The position numbers and the translations under genes were made by a program. This document shows positions 1-4,870 of a DNA stretch of 5,592 nucleotides, piece after piece. A model generated the notes under the pieces. That model saw only the letters and a list, made by a program, of their open reading frames with translations. It was not told where the DNA came from and did no database searches. This DNA is from an uncultured Caryophanales bacterium (GTDB lineage Bacteria > Bacillota_I > Bacilli_A > RFN20 > CAG-826). How positions within the stretch are numbered: the first letter of the stretch is position 1; the number at the start of each line of letters is the position of its first letter. The stretch spans positions 1 through 5,592 of the forward strand of contig CALELS010000036.1 of assembly GCA_937902735.1 (NCBI GenBank), in the 5' to 3' direction.

Positions 1-443
1 AGAAGCTCCTATCGATCTCTTTTTTAATTAACGCGGGCATTCCAATTAAAGATATTTGTAAAAAAGAAAATATCTCTTTGAAGCAATTCTATGAGCTAAG
101 AAAGAAATACAGCGACCTAGCAGATGTTTCTGAAAGAGGCAATCTTGAAGGCCTTTACTTCTGCATCGACAACCTAATCGATATGGCAGAGGGCTACACG
201 ATGAGAAAAGAAGGCAAGGAAGGATACAAGACCAAGACCGGCCAAGACAAATTCAAACTCATCGATATTAAGGTTCCTGTTCCTAAGAACCTTCAAGCCA
301 ACGCATACCTACTCGAAAAAGGATATGGAAAGCAATGGCTCATTGATTCTGAAAAGCTCGCATTAGCGGAAAAGAAAGCAAAACCAGAGACTTGGGAGGA
401 TGAATTAGATGACGATTCAGATGATGAAGATAACGGAGATTAA
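1..443 (+). CDS. HTH protein, phage terminase small subunit-like, 5'-truncated
   Basis: The reading frame is open from base 3, so the gene enters from outside the window; 146 residues are visible. A TTG at 78 could start a shorter protein, but it has no ribosome binding site and would cut the helix-turn-helix, so I reject it as the start. The visible N-terminus (INAGIPIKDICKKENISL) reads as a helix-turn-helix: a short helix, a turn, and a recognition helix ending near FYELRKKY. Next come a helical segment (LEGLYFCIDNLIDMAEGY), a charged hairpin-like stretch, and PKNLQANAYLLEKGYGKQW. The last piece resembles the 'PD..A..FWLKNR....W' end of phage small terminase proteins. The C-terminus is very acidic (DDDSDDEDNGD). 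Small terminase subunits bind pac/cos DNA and regulate the large subunit. Overlap with a ParB-type methyltransferase fits phage packaging regions. It could be another HTH DNA-binding protein; no large subunit is visible. Confidence 0.55.
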   Translation, partial: KLLSISFLINAGIPIKDICKKENISLKQFYELRKKYSDLADVSERGNLEGLYFCIDNLIDMAEGYTMRKEGKEGYKTKTGQDKFKLIDIKVPVPKNLQANAYLLEKGYGKQWLIDSEKLALAEKKAKPETWEDELDDDSDDEDNGD

Positions 444-1644
444 GCCATATGAGAACAATCCTCGAAAGAACGAAGAAGCGGTGGATGAAGTCGCTAGTTC
501 AATTAAGGCATTTGGCTTTAAGAACCCAATCATCGTCGATAAAGATATGGTTATCATTGCTGGACATACCAGACTAAAAGCCGCGCTTAAGTTAGGCTTA
601 ACAATGGTCCCTGTCATTGTAGCTAGTGATTTAAATCCCGACCAAGCAAACGCACTAAGGCTCGCAGATAACAAGACCGCTGAAATCGCAAAGTGGGATA
701 AGAAGAAACTTGAAGAGGAACTTAAACAAATTAACTGGGAGATTCTCGGGATCAATATGACTGATGTTGGTTTCGATGACATCTTCGCTAGTGAGTTCCA
801 AGAGGTGGTGGATGATGACTTCGATGAAGGACAGTATCTATCAGCTGAACCTTATTCCCATCAAGGCGATATCTATCTTTTGGATGATAACCGTGTGATG
901 TGCGGGGATTCCACAAATAAGGAACAGGTCAAACTCCTCATGAACGGCAAACTCGCCGATATGGTTTTTACCGATCCACCTTATAACGTGAACTACGAAG
1001 GTAGCGATGGCCAGTCAATCCAAAACGACGATATGGGCGATAATGAATTCAAAGAATTCCTCACGCTCGTATTTAAGAACCTTATTGAATCAATAAAGGA
1101 AGGCGCGCCTACATATGTTTGCCACGCTGATAGTGAAGGTCTTAACTTCAGAAGCACATTTAAAGAAGCTGGGTTCAAACTAGCCCAATGTCTTATTTGG
1201 GTAAAGAACTCGTTCACGATGGGAAGACAAGATTACCAGTGGCAACACGAACCTATCCTCTATGGATGGAAACCTGGCTCTGGTCATTATTTCGTTGATG
1301 ATAGAAGCCAATCAACCATCTGGGAATACGATAAGCCAAAGAAGAATGACCTCCATCCGACAATGAAGCCTTTAGAGCTTGTCGGTAGGGCAATCAATAA
1401 TTCTTCTCTTGTAGGTCAATTGGTTTTAGACCTATTCGGTGGTAGTGGTTCTACCTTAATCGCATCTTACAAAGCTAAAAGAACTTGTTATTCGATGGAA
1501 CTTGATGAGAAATACGCTGACGTCATAGTCAAACGCTATATCAAAAACAAAGGATCCTACGAAAACTGTTATGTCATCAGAAATGGTGAACAAATTCCTC
1601 TAAACGCAATAGAGGATTTTTTAATTCTGGAATCAGCCAACTAG
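409..1644 (+). CDS. ParB-domain DNA methyltransferase (N6-adenine or N4-cytosine, beta class)
   Basis: This 411-residue protein transfers a methyl group from S-adenosylmethionine to an exocyclic amino group in DNA. Residues about 6-95 form a ParB/sulfiredoxin-like domain (ENNPRKN near 15-21, AGHTRLKAA 51-59), as in many phage methyltransferases. An acidic linker (about 132-141, VDDDFDEG) precedes the catalytic domain. There, catalytic motif IV DPPY is at 189-192, HPTMKP at 316-321, and the SAM-binding motif DLFGGSGST at 341-349. Motif IV before motif I defines the beta class; DPPY favours adenine-N6, but N4-cytosine cannot be excluded. The start at 409 is chosen because GGGAGG at 394-399 lies 9 bases upstream; later ATGs at 421 and 424 are too far from it. 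The gene overlaps the upstream acidic-tail protein by 35 bases, so the two are probably translationally coupled. Length and motifs look intact. Target sequence unknown; no nuclease partner is seen. Confidence 0.95.
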   Translation: MTIQMMKITEIKPYENNPRKNEEAVDEVASSIKAFGFKNPIIVDKDMVIIAGHTRLKAALKLGLTMVPVIVASDLNPDQANALRLADNKTAEIAKWDKKKLEEELKQINWEILGINMTDVGFDDIFASEFQEVVDDDFDEGQYLSAEPYSHQGDIYLLDDNRVMCGDSTNKEQVKLLMNGKLADMVFTDPPYNVNYEGSDGQSIQNDDMGDNEFKEFLTLVFKNLIESIKEGAPTYVCHADSEGLNFRSTFKEAGFKLAQCLIWVKNSFTMGRQDYQWQHEPILYGWKPGSGHYFVDDRSQSTIWEYDKPKKNDLHPTMKPLELVGRAINNSSLVGQLVLDLFGGSGSTLIASYKAKRTCYSMELDEKYADVIVKRYIKNKGSYENCYVIRNGEQIPLNAIEDFLILESAN

Positions 1645-1655
1645 TCACTTGTTGG
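1637..1655 (+). other. Short hairpin across the methyltransferase stop codon
   Basis: CCAAC (1637-1641) and GTTGG (1651-1655) can pair across a 9-base loop that contains the TAG stop at 1642-1644. It lies directly before the larger hairpin at 1665-1697. The stem is only five pairs and may be chance; it could contribute to termination or mRNA stability. Confidence 0.25.
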
Positions 1656-1664
1656 TTATTCAAA

Positions 1665-1710
1665 GTGGGTGAGGCTTTTCGTTTTTCCCTCACCCACACA
1701 TTTTCTATTT
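1665..1710 (+). terminator. Strong hairpin, probable terminator after the ParB-methyltransferase
   Basis: GTGGGTGAGG (1665-1674) pairs perfectly with CCTCACCCAC (1688-1697) over a 13-base T-rich loop, giving a 10-pair GC-rich stem. The downstream stretch ACATTTTCTATTT is only a weak T-tract, so termination may be partial. The hairpin is 20 bases after the stop codon and 57 before the next gene. I find no convincing promoter between it and the cytosine methyltransferase, so that gene may depend on readthrough. Confidence 0.6.
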
Positions 1711-1721
1711 AGGTCAACTGG

Positions 1722-1753
1722 AGAGAAGACCTTTCCATTAGGAGGTCATCTTT
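1722..1753 (+). promoter_or_regulatory. Possible leader hairpin covering the cytosine methyltransferase ribosome binding site
   Basis: The ribosome binding site AGGAGGT (1740-1746) lies 8 bases before the ATG. GACCT (1728-1732) pairs with AGGTC (1743-1747), which includes part of that site. After one A/A mismatch the helix continues for five more pairs: 1726-1749, 1725-1750, 1724-1751, 1723-1752 (G-T) and 1722-1753. The loop is ten bases. An upstream AGGTC (1711-1715) could pair with the same GACCT instead and free the site. This suggests, but does not prove, translational control. Confidence 0.35.
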
Positions 1754-1754
1754 C

Positions 1755-2987
1755 ATGTTGAAGGTAATTGAATTATTCGCTGGGGTTGGTGCTCAAGCAG
1801 AAGCGTTAAAGAGAGCGAATATAAAACACAAAGTAATCGCTATAAGCGAGATTGATAAATATGCAATCCAAACATATCGAAAACTTCATGGTTGGGTAAC
1901 TAACCTAGGAGACATCAAAAAGATTGAGAAACTGCCTCAAGCGGACTTATGGACTTATTCGTTTCCGTGCACTGACATTTCGATTTCTGGTCAAATGAAA
2001 GGATTTGATAAGGATTCAAACACTGGATCATCTCTTTTATGGGAAGTTCAAAGACTCCTAGAAAAAGGGAAAGATAATAGGACTTTGCCGAGATTTCTTC
2101 TTATGGAGAATGTCAAAAACATAGTTTCTAAAAGGTTTCTTCCTTTATTCCAGACTTGGGTTGATTACCTTTCCTCGCTTGGCTATAAGTCGTTTTACAA
2201 AGTGCTGAACGCTAAAGATTATAACGTTCCTCAAAATCGTGAGCGTTGCTTCATGATTTCCGTTCTCAATTTCGATGGAGAGTTCAATTTCCCTGAAACG
2301 ACCGAACTTAAGGTTACATTGCAAGACCTACTAGAAAAAGAAGTGGAGGAGAGATATTTCCTTAGCGATAGATTCATCAAATACGCCTGCGACATGGAGA
2401 ATCGAAACGGATTCATCCGTGGGAAGAGATTCCGTCCTCATGATGGCGAATCTAAAGTCGCTTACACGATAACCACCAATCCTGGAGGAAGGGCTACCGA
2501 TAACTTTGTTATGCTCCCAGCTGTTGGAGCAATTAGAGGCAGACCAAACGGCAATGGCGGTTACACTCAAAAACTACATGTGAAAGACGAACCGATAGTT
2601 AACACAATTACTACCGTTCAAAAAGATAACGTGATCCTTGTCCCTCAAGCTACTAAAGCGGGTTATGCCGCTGCAGAGGTAGGGGATGGGATTTACACAA
2701 ATAGGATGAAGTACAAAAGAGGAGTCGTTCAGAAATCGATGATTCCTACTTTGAAGACAAGCGTCTCCGATATTGGGGTAGTGGTTACCGATAAGGATGA
2801 GTTAATCAATATCAGAAGATTAACGCCACGCGAGTGTTGGAGATTGATGGGTTGGGATGATGAAAGAATCGATGTTGCTTTCTCTAGTGGAAGTAGCGAA
2901 ACCCAGCTTTATAAAATGGCAGGAAATTCAATCGTTGTTAATGTGTTAACTCGCATTTTTGAGGCGATGAAATTCTTCGACATTTAG
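1755..2987 (+). CDS. DNA (cytosine-5) methyltransferase
   Basis: This 410-residue enzyme methylates carbon 5 of cytosine in double-stranded DNA using S-adenosylmethionine. The conserved motifs are present in order: SAM-binding IELFAGVGA (5-13); catalytic FPCTDIS (70-76, nucleophile Cys72); MENVKN (117-122, Glu118); PQNRERCF (159-166); and the C-terminal RRLTPRECWRLMGW (354-367) and YKMAGNSIVVNVL (386-398). The target recognition region lies roughly between 200 and 350 and has three repeated strand-like units, described in the findings. The length is usual for the family and nothing looks truncated. The start is fixed by AGGAGGT 8 bases upstream. It follows another methyltransferase and has no endonuclease partner in view, so it is likely a solitary modification enzyme of a mobile element. 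Recognition sequence not predictable from sight. The leader holds two hairpins that may control expression. Confidence 0.96.
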   Translation: MLKVIELFAGVGAQAEALKRANIKHKVIAISEIDKYAIQTYRKLHGWVTNLGDIKKIEKLPQADLWTYSFPCTDISISGQMKGFDKDSNTGSSLLWEVQRLLEKGKDNRTLPRFLLMENVKNIVSKRFLPLFQTWVDYLSSLGYKSFYKVLNAKDYNVPQNRERCFMISVLNFDGEFNFPETTELKVTLQDLLEKEVEERYFLSDRFIKYACDMENRNGFIRGKRFRPHDGESKVAYTITTNPGGRATDNFVMLPAVGAIRGRPNGNGGYTQKLHVKDEPIVNTITTVQKDNVILVPQATKAGYAAAEVGDGIYTNRMKYKRGVVQKSMIPTLKTSVSDIGVVVTDKDELINIRRLTPRECWRLMGWDDERIDVAFSSGSSETQLYKMAGNSIVVNVLTRIFEAMKFFDI

Positions 2988-2989
2988 CC

Positions 2990-3045
2990 CTTATTAACTT
3001 GCTATTATCACTCTATAGAGTGATATATATAGTAACGAAAGGAAG
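2990..3045 (+). promoter_or_regulatory. Promoter/leader block, copy 1
   Basis: The block starts 2 bases after the cytosine methyltransferase stop. It begins with CTTATTAACTTGCTAT (2990-3005), identical to copy 2 at 3796-3811. TATAGAG (3014-3020) and the ribosome binding site AAAGGA (3038-3043) are also shared at the same spacing. Candidate promoter elements are ambiguous: TTATTA (2991-2996) with TATAGA (3014-3019) 17 bases apart; an extended -10 TGCTATTAT (3000-3008); or TGATATATA (3021-3029) with TTGCTA upstream. By hand the ungapped match between the two copies is 37 of 56 bases. It probably drives the two-gene cluster at 3053-3735. Confidence 0.55.
3006..3025. repeat. Perfect 20-base palindrome inside promoter copy 1
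   Basis: TATCACTCTA followed by TAGAGTGATA is a perfect two-fold symmetric site with no spacer. It sits in the middle of the promoter/leader block, where a dimeric repressor or activator could bind. In the transcript it could also form a hairpin, although the loop would be tight. Copy 2 has only a different, shorter dyad. Confidence 0.6.
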
Positions 3046-3052
3046 AAAAACG

Positions 3053-3292
3053 ATGAAAAAAGAACAAATCAAAATCGATGATAAGGTCAGAGCGATTTTC
3101 AGAAAATACGGTCGCCACGAAGTCATCGGAACAGTGTTTGAAATAAGCACTGATGAACATGCTCTTGAAGGCACATGGGTTTCCATTAGAGTCACTGGTG
3201 GAGACATGACTGACAAGTCGGTTGCCTACATGGTTGCAAATCGAATCAATGTCATGGTTCCAATTAAAGATGTGAAGGAGGTTCTAGCCTAA
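3053..3292 (+). CDS. Small protein of unknown function (79 aa)
   Basis: I do not recognise this protein. The start at 3053 is preferred over an upstream ATG at 2999 because AAAGGAAG (3038-3045) sits 7 bases before it. The promoter block also lies upstream, with a start codon at the same distance as in the second cluster. The upstream start would translate through the palindrome. The protein is soluble-looking and charged, with no signal peptide or membrane segment. Residues about 8-35 (IDDKVRAIFRKYGRHEVIGT) alternate like a small beta-barrel; the 'DKVR...GTV' pattern is faintly like an SH3-type fold, which is only an inference. The stop overlaps the next start by one base (TAATG), so the two genes are translationally linked. 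Confidence 0.75.
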   Translation: MKKEQIKIDDKVRAIFRKYGRHEVIGTVFEISTDEHALEGTWVSIRVTGGDMTDKSVAYMVANRINVMVPIKDVKEVLA

Positions 3293-3735
3293 TGAAAGAC
3301 AGAATCTCAATCAAAGAATGGATCAATAGGTTCCTTTCTGGGGAATTTGATTCTCAAGATGTAAGAGTTCAAATACAAGCTGGTTGGTACGATTGGTTTT
3401 GTAAGGACTCGAGTCTAACCAATAAAACCAAGAAGATGGGCAACATTGTCAAACAAATCAAAAGTGGTGGCAAAGTAAGCCTCGACAATTGGTACGTCTG
3501 GTTCAAGAATAACTGTCCATTAAACGGTCCTCTTTACGATGACTTCAGATTCGCAAAGCTCGACACTGGTGACGTCCAAATGACAATTCAAATCAATTGT
3601 TGTTGGAACAAACATCGCTATAGTGTCTGGGGAAGAAGAGGAGAAGATAAGGAATTCGAACATGAGAATCCTTTATTCGAAACCGATTCACTTAAAGACC
3701 TAGTAAAGTGGTTCAATGAACCTTGGGAAAACTGA
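3292..3735 (+). CDS. Tryptophan-rich hypothetical protein (147 aa)
   Basis: I recognise no characterised family; my unverified impression is that similar proteins occur on Firmicutes phages and conjugative elements. The start is supported by AAGGAGG (3275-3281), 10 bases upstream, and by the one-base TAATG overlap with the previous gene. It contains nine tryptophans in 147 residues. Two of the clusters form an internal repeat: WYDWFC (32-37) and WYVWFKNNC (67-75). Four cysteines are present (37, 75, 103, 104), but with no clear metal-binding spacing. The N-terminus (ISIKEWINRFLSGEFDS) looks helical and the C-terminus ends in a short helix (LKDLVKWFNEPW). There is no signal peptide or membrane segment, so it is probably cytoplasmic. 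A terminator-like hairpin follows 30 bases downstream. Confidence 0.82.
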   Translation: MKDRISIKEWINRFLSGEFDSQDVRVQIQAGWYDWFCKDSSLTNKTKKMGNIVKQIKSGGKVSLDNWYVWFKNNCPLNGPLYDDFRFAKLDTGDVQMTIQINCCWNKHRYSVWGRRGEDKEFEHENPLFETDSLKDLVKWFNEPWEN

Positions 3736-3764
3736 TAACGCACACGCGCAGAAACGAAGTAAAC

Positions 3765-3795
3765 AAGTGTCTGGAAAATACTCCAGATGCTTTCT
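3765..3795 (+). terminator. Terminator-like hairpin after the first small-gene cluster
   Basis: AAGTGTCTGGA (3765-3775) pairs with TCCAGATGCTT (3782-3792) around a six-base loop. This makes 11 pairs, of which two are G-T. It is followed by a short pyrimidine run (TCT) and immediately by promoter copy 2. Its position between two transcription units supports the call; the weak T-tract lowers confidence. Confidence 0.5.
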
Positions 3796-3851
3796 CTTAT
3801 TAACTTGCTATATCTATGATATAGAGCGAATATATCAATGACCAAAGGAGG
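3796..3851 (+). promoter_or_regulatory. Promoter/leader block, copy 2
   Basis: CTTATTAACTTGCTAT (3796-3811) is identical to copy 1. TATAGAG (3820-3826), the ribosome binding site AAAGGAGGG (3844-3852) and the ATG at 3859 all keep the same spacing, offset by exactly 806 bases. The eight bases between the two identical blocks differ from copy 1. This copy carries its own dyad CTATATC (3808-3814) / GATATAG (3818-3824) with a three-base centre. Candidate elements are TTATTA (3797-3802) with TATAGA (3820-3825) 17 bases apart. It probably drives the four-gene cluster at 3859-4811. Confidence 0.55.
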
Positions 3852-3858
3852 GTCAAAT

Positions 3859-4080
3859 ATGGCAAGACATATTGAATCAAAAGCTGGCCTTAACACCCTA
3901 CTAAAAAGGGTAAAGGAATACGGTCAGAACGCAATTAGAGAAAAAGACTTCAATTTGGATGAATTCATCTATTGGAGAAAAGTGGTGGAAGGTTGCATCG
4001 ATGAGAACCTCGCAATGGATGAGGTCGATTACGAAAACGCACCAAGTTGGTTCAGACCACTTTGGAGGGGATTGAAATGA
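3859..4080 (+). CDS. Small protein of unknown function (73 aa)
   Basis: I do not recognise it. The start at 3859 has an almost perfect ribosome binding site, AAAGGAGGG, 6 bases upstream. The in-frame ATG at 3838 lies before that site and is rejected. The protein is mostly helical by eye: a basic first half (LNTLLKRVKEYGQNAIREKD) is followed by FNLDEFIYWRKVVEGCIDENLA, then an aromatic tail APSWFRPLWRGL. There is no signal peptide or membrane segment. It is the first gene of a four-gene cluster, and its TGA stop overlaps the next ATG (ATGA), indicating coupled translation. Confidence 0.78.
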   Translation: MARHIESKAGLNTLLKRVKEYGQNAIREKDFNLDEFIYWRKVVEGCIDENLAMDEVDYENAPSWFRPLWRGLK

Positions 4081-4316
4081 AAGACAAATTAGAAATCACC
4101 TTAAAGATTACCGATAAAGAAGGAATCATCATCGGTCGCTCGGTCATCCTATTTGGTAAACCAAGATACGTTGCTGGATTATGGAATAACAATTCCGTGG
4201 TGTTTGCGACTCTTGAACCTAAAACCTTATCTGAAACCCAAGTCCTCATTTACACGATTGAGGAACTTAGGGACTTCGCTAAAGATGGTGACATCAAAGG
4301 AATGGTGGAGCTATGA
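4077..4316 (+). CDS. Small beta-rich protein of unknown function (79 aa)
   Basis: No family recognised. The start at 4077 has GGAGG (4064-4068) 8 bases upstream and overlaps the previous TGA as ATGA. An earlier in-frame ATG at 4047 has no good site and is rejected. The pattern suggests a beta sheet: strand-like LEITLKITD, GIIIGRSVILFG, RYVAGLW, NNSVVFATLE, QVLIYTI, then a C-terminal helix EELRDFAKDGD. No catalytic motif is visible. The second gene of its cluster, it is followed by another ATGA overlap. Expression is presumably tied to the cluster promoter at 3796. Confidence 0.76.
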   Translation: MKDKLEITLKITDKEGIIIGRSVILFGKPRYVAGLWNNNSVVFATLEPKTLSETQVLIYTIEELRDFAKDGDIKGMVEL

Positions 4317-4528
4317 AAGGCTACAAATGGGTCATTAGAGATAGGCAAGGCGAATTAGTCGAGTGGGCATTCCTCACTGGACTAGGGATACCGATGCTAA
4401 AGACTGGTAATAAACCAATCAAGTTCGATTCTGAAAAGGATATTAACTCGTATATGAGGAAGAACCACTTGTTCCAATATAACGGTTATAGAAAGGATAT
4501 CATCAAAGATGAAAGTGAACTTCATTAG
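4313..4528 (+). CDS. Small protein of unknown function (71 aa)
   Basis: No family recognised. The ATG overlaps the previous stop as ATGA. The nearest purine-rich site, GGAG (4307-4310), is only 2 bases away, so translation probably relies on ribosomes finishing the upstream gene. The protein begins KGYKWVIRDRQGELVEWAF, two strand-like segments around a turn, then a glycine-rich stretch (TGLGIPMLKTGNKPIKF) and a helix DSEKDINSYMRKNH. It is basic overall with an acidic end. No signal peptide or membrane segment. Its last 20 bases overlap the next gene in another frame. Confidence 0.75.
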   Translation: MKGYKWVIRDRQGELVEWAFLTGLGIPMLKTGNKPIKFDSEKDINSYMRKNHLFQYNGYRKDIIKDESELH

Positions 4529-4811
4529 AAAACCGACTCCTTCTGAAATCTATCCTCAAGACGAATTCGTAATCGAGAAGGTGGTCAGAGTTTCAAAGGC
4601 TGAATTTGAGGATTTGCTTAAAGAACCACTCAAGGACAGAGATTACGTCAAAGAAAACAAAGACAAGATGTACGAGGACAAAGATGGTTATTGGCACTGC
4701 ATCTATGTGGTATGCGAAGGATATGATTATGGAATCCTCATCGAAAGCGAAGGTAGTGATTACCCAAGATACACAGCCTACCTTCCAACAGCGGTATTTG
4801 ATTTGAAATAA
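4509..4811 (+). CDS. DUF6329-like protein (100 aa)
   Basis: The sequence resembles, from memory, the DUF6329 family of small proteins common on Firmicutes mobile elements; the family has no known function. The supporting core is RDYVKENKDKMYEDKDGYWH (44-63), followed by GILIESEGSDYPRYTAYLP (75-93). The recalled family pattern is 'D..F..EN.D.MY.D..G.WHC....E..D.GILVESEG..YARY.AY.P'. The N-terminus has IYPQDEFVIEKVVRVSKAEFEDLL, strand then helix. The start at 4509 uses AAAGGA (4492-4497), 11 bases upstream, inside the previous gene. It is the last gene of the four-gene cluster and is followed 19 bases later by a terminator hairpin. Family assignment should be confirmed by profile search. Confidence 0.72.
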   Translation: MKVNFIRKPTPSEIYPQDEFVIEKVVRVSKAEFEDLLKEPLKDRDYVKENKDKMYEDKDGYWHCIYVVCEGYDYGILIESEGSDYPRYTAYLPTAVFDLK

Positions 4812-4823
4812 GACAAAGTCTTA
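4809..4823 (+). other. Small hairpin at the DUF6329-like stop codon
   Basis: TAAGAC (4809-4814) and GTCTTA (4818-4823) pair across three A bases, with the stop codon inside the stem. It lies seven bases before the terminator stem and may assist it. A six-pair AT-rich stem is weak on its own. Confidence 0.3.
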
Positions 4824-4830
4824 AAAGATG

Positions 4831-4852
4831 GCATCCGAAAGGGTGCTTTTTT
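4831..4852 (+). terminator. Rho-independent terminator
   Basis: GCATCC (4831-4836) pairs with GGGTGC (4841-4846), with one G-T pair, around a stable GAAA loop. Six T residues follow (4847-4852). It ends the second small-gene cluster. The metI ribosome binding site begins only 8 bases later, leaving no room for a normal promoter between them. Confidence 0.82.
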
Positions 4853-4870
4853 ACTCGTTAAGGAGAAGAA

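Noticed and set aside
417..1217. Minus-strand open frames of 121 and 74 codons opposite the ParB-methyltransferase
   Set aside because: They lie fully inside a gene with intact catalytic motifs, lack family resemblance, and look like antisense shadows.
1698..1754. Dedicated promoter for the cytosine methyltransferase
   Set aside because: No -35/-10 pair with acceptable spacing; the only AT-rich stretch (CTATTT) is a poor -10 match.
2999..3052. Upstream ATG at 2999 adding 18 residues to the 79-residue protein
   Set aside because: It would translate the palindromic promoter region and ignores the ribosome binding site placed for the start at 3053; the matching second leader supports 3053.
4440..4455. 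TATTAACTCGTATAT inside the 71-residue gene, resembling the shared promoter core
   Set aside because: Only a partial match, lies within coding sequence, and lacks the in-register TATAGAG and ribosome binding site.
4153..4806. Alternative + strand frames of 61 and 66 codons overlapping the small genes
   Set aside because: They lack ribosome binding sites and overlap better-supported coupled genes in other frames.
4812..4870. Methionine-responsive riboswitch or T-box leader upstream of metI
   Set aside because: Only 59 bases separate the genes, far too short for a SAM or T-box leader; the hairpin is a simple terminator.
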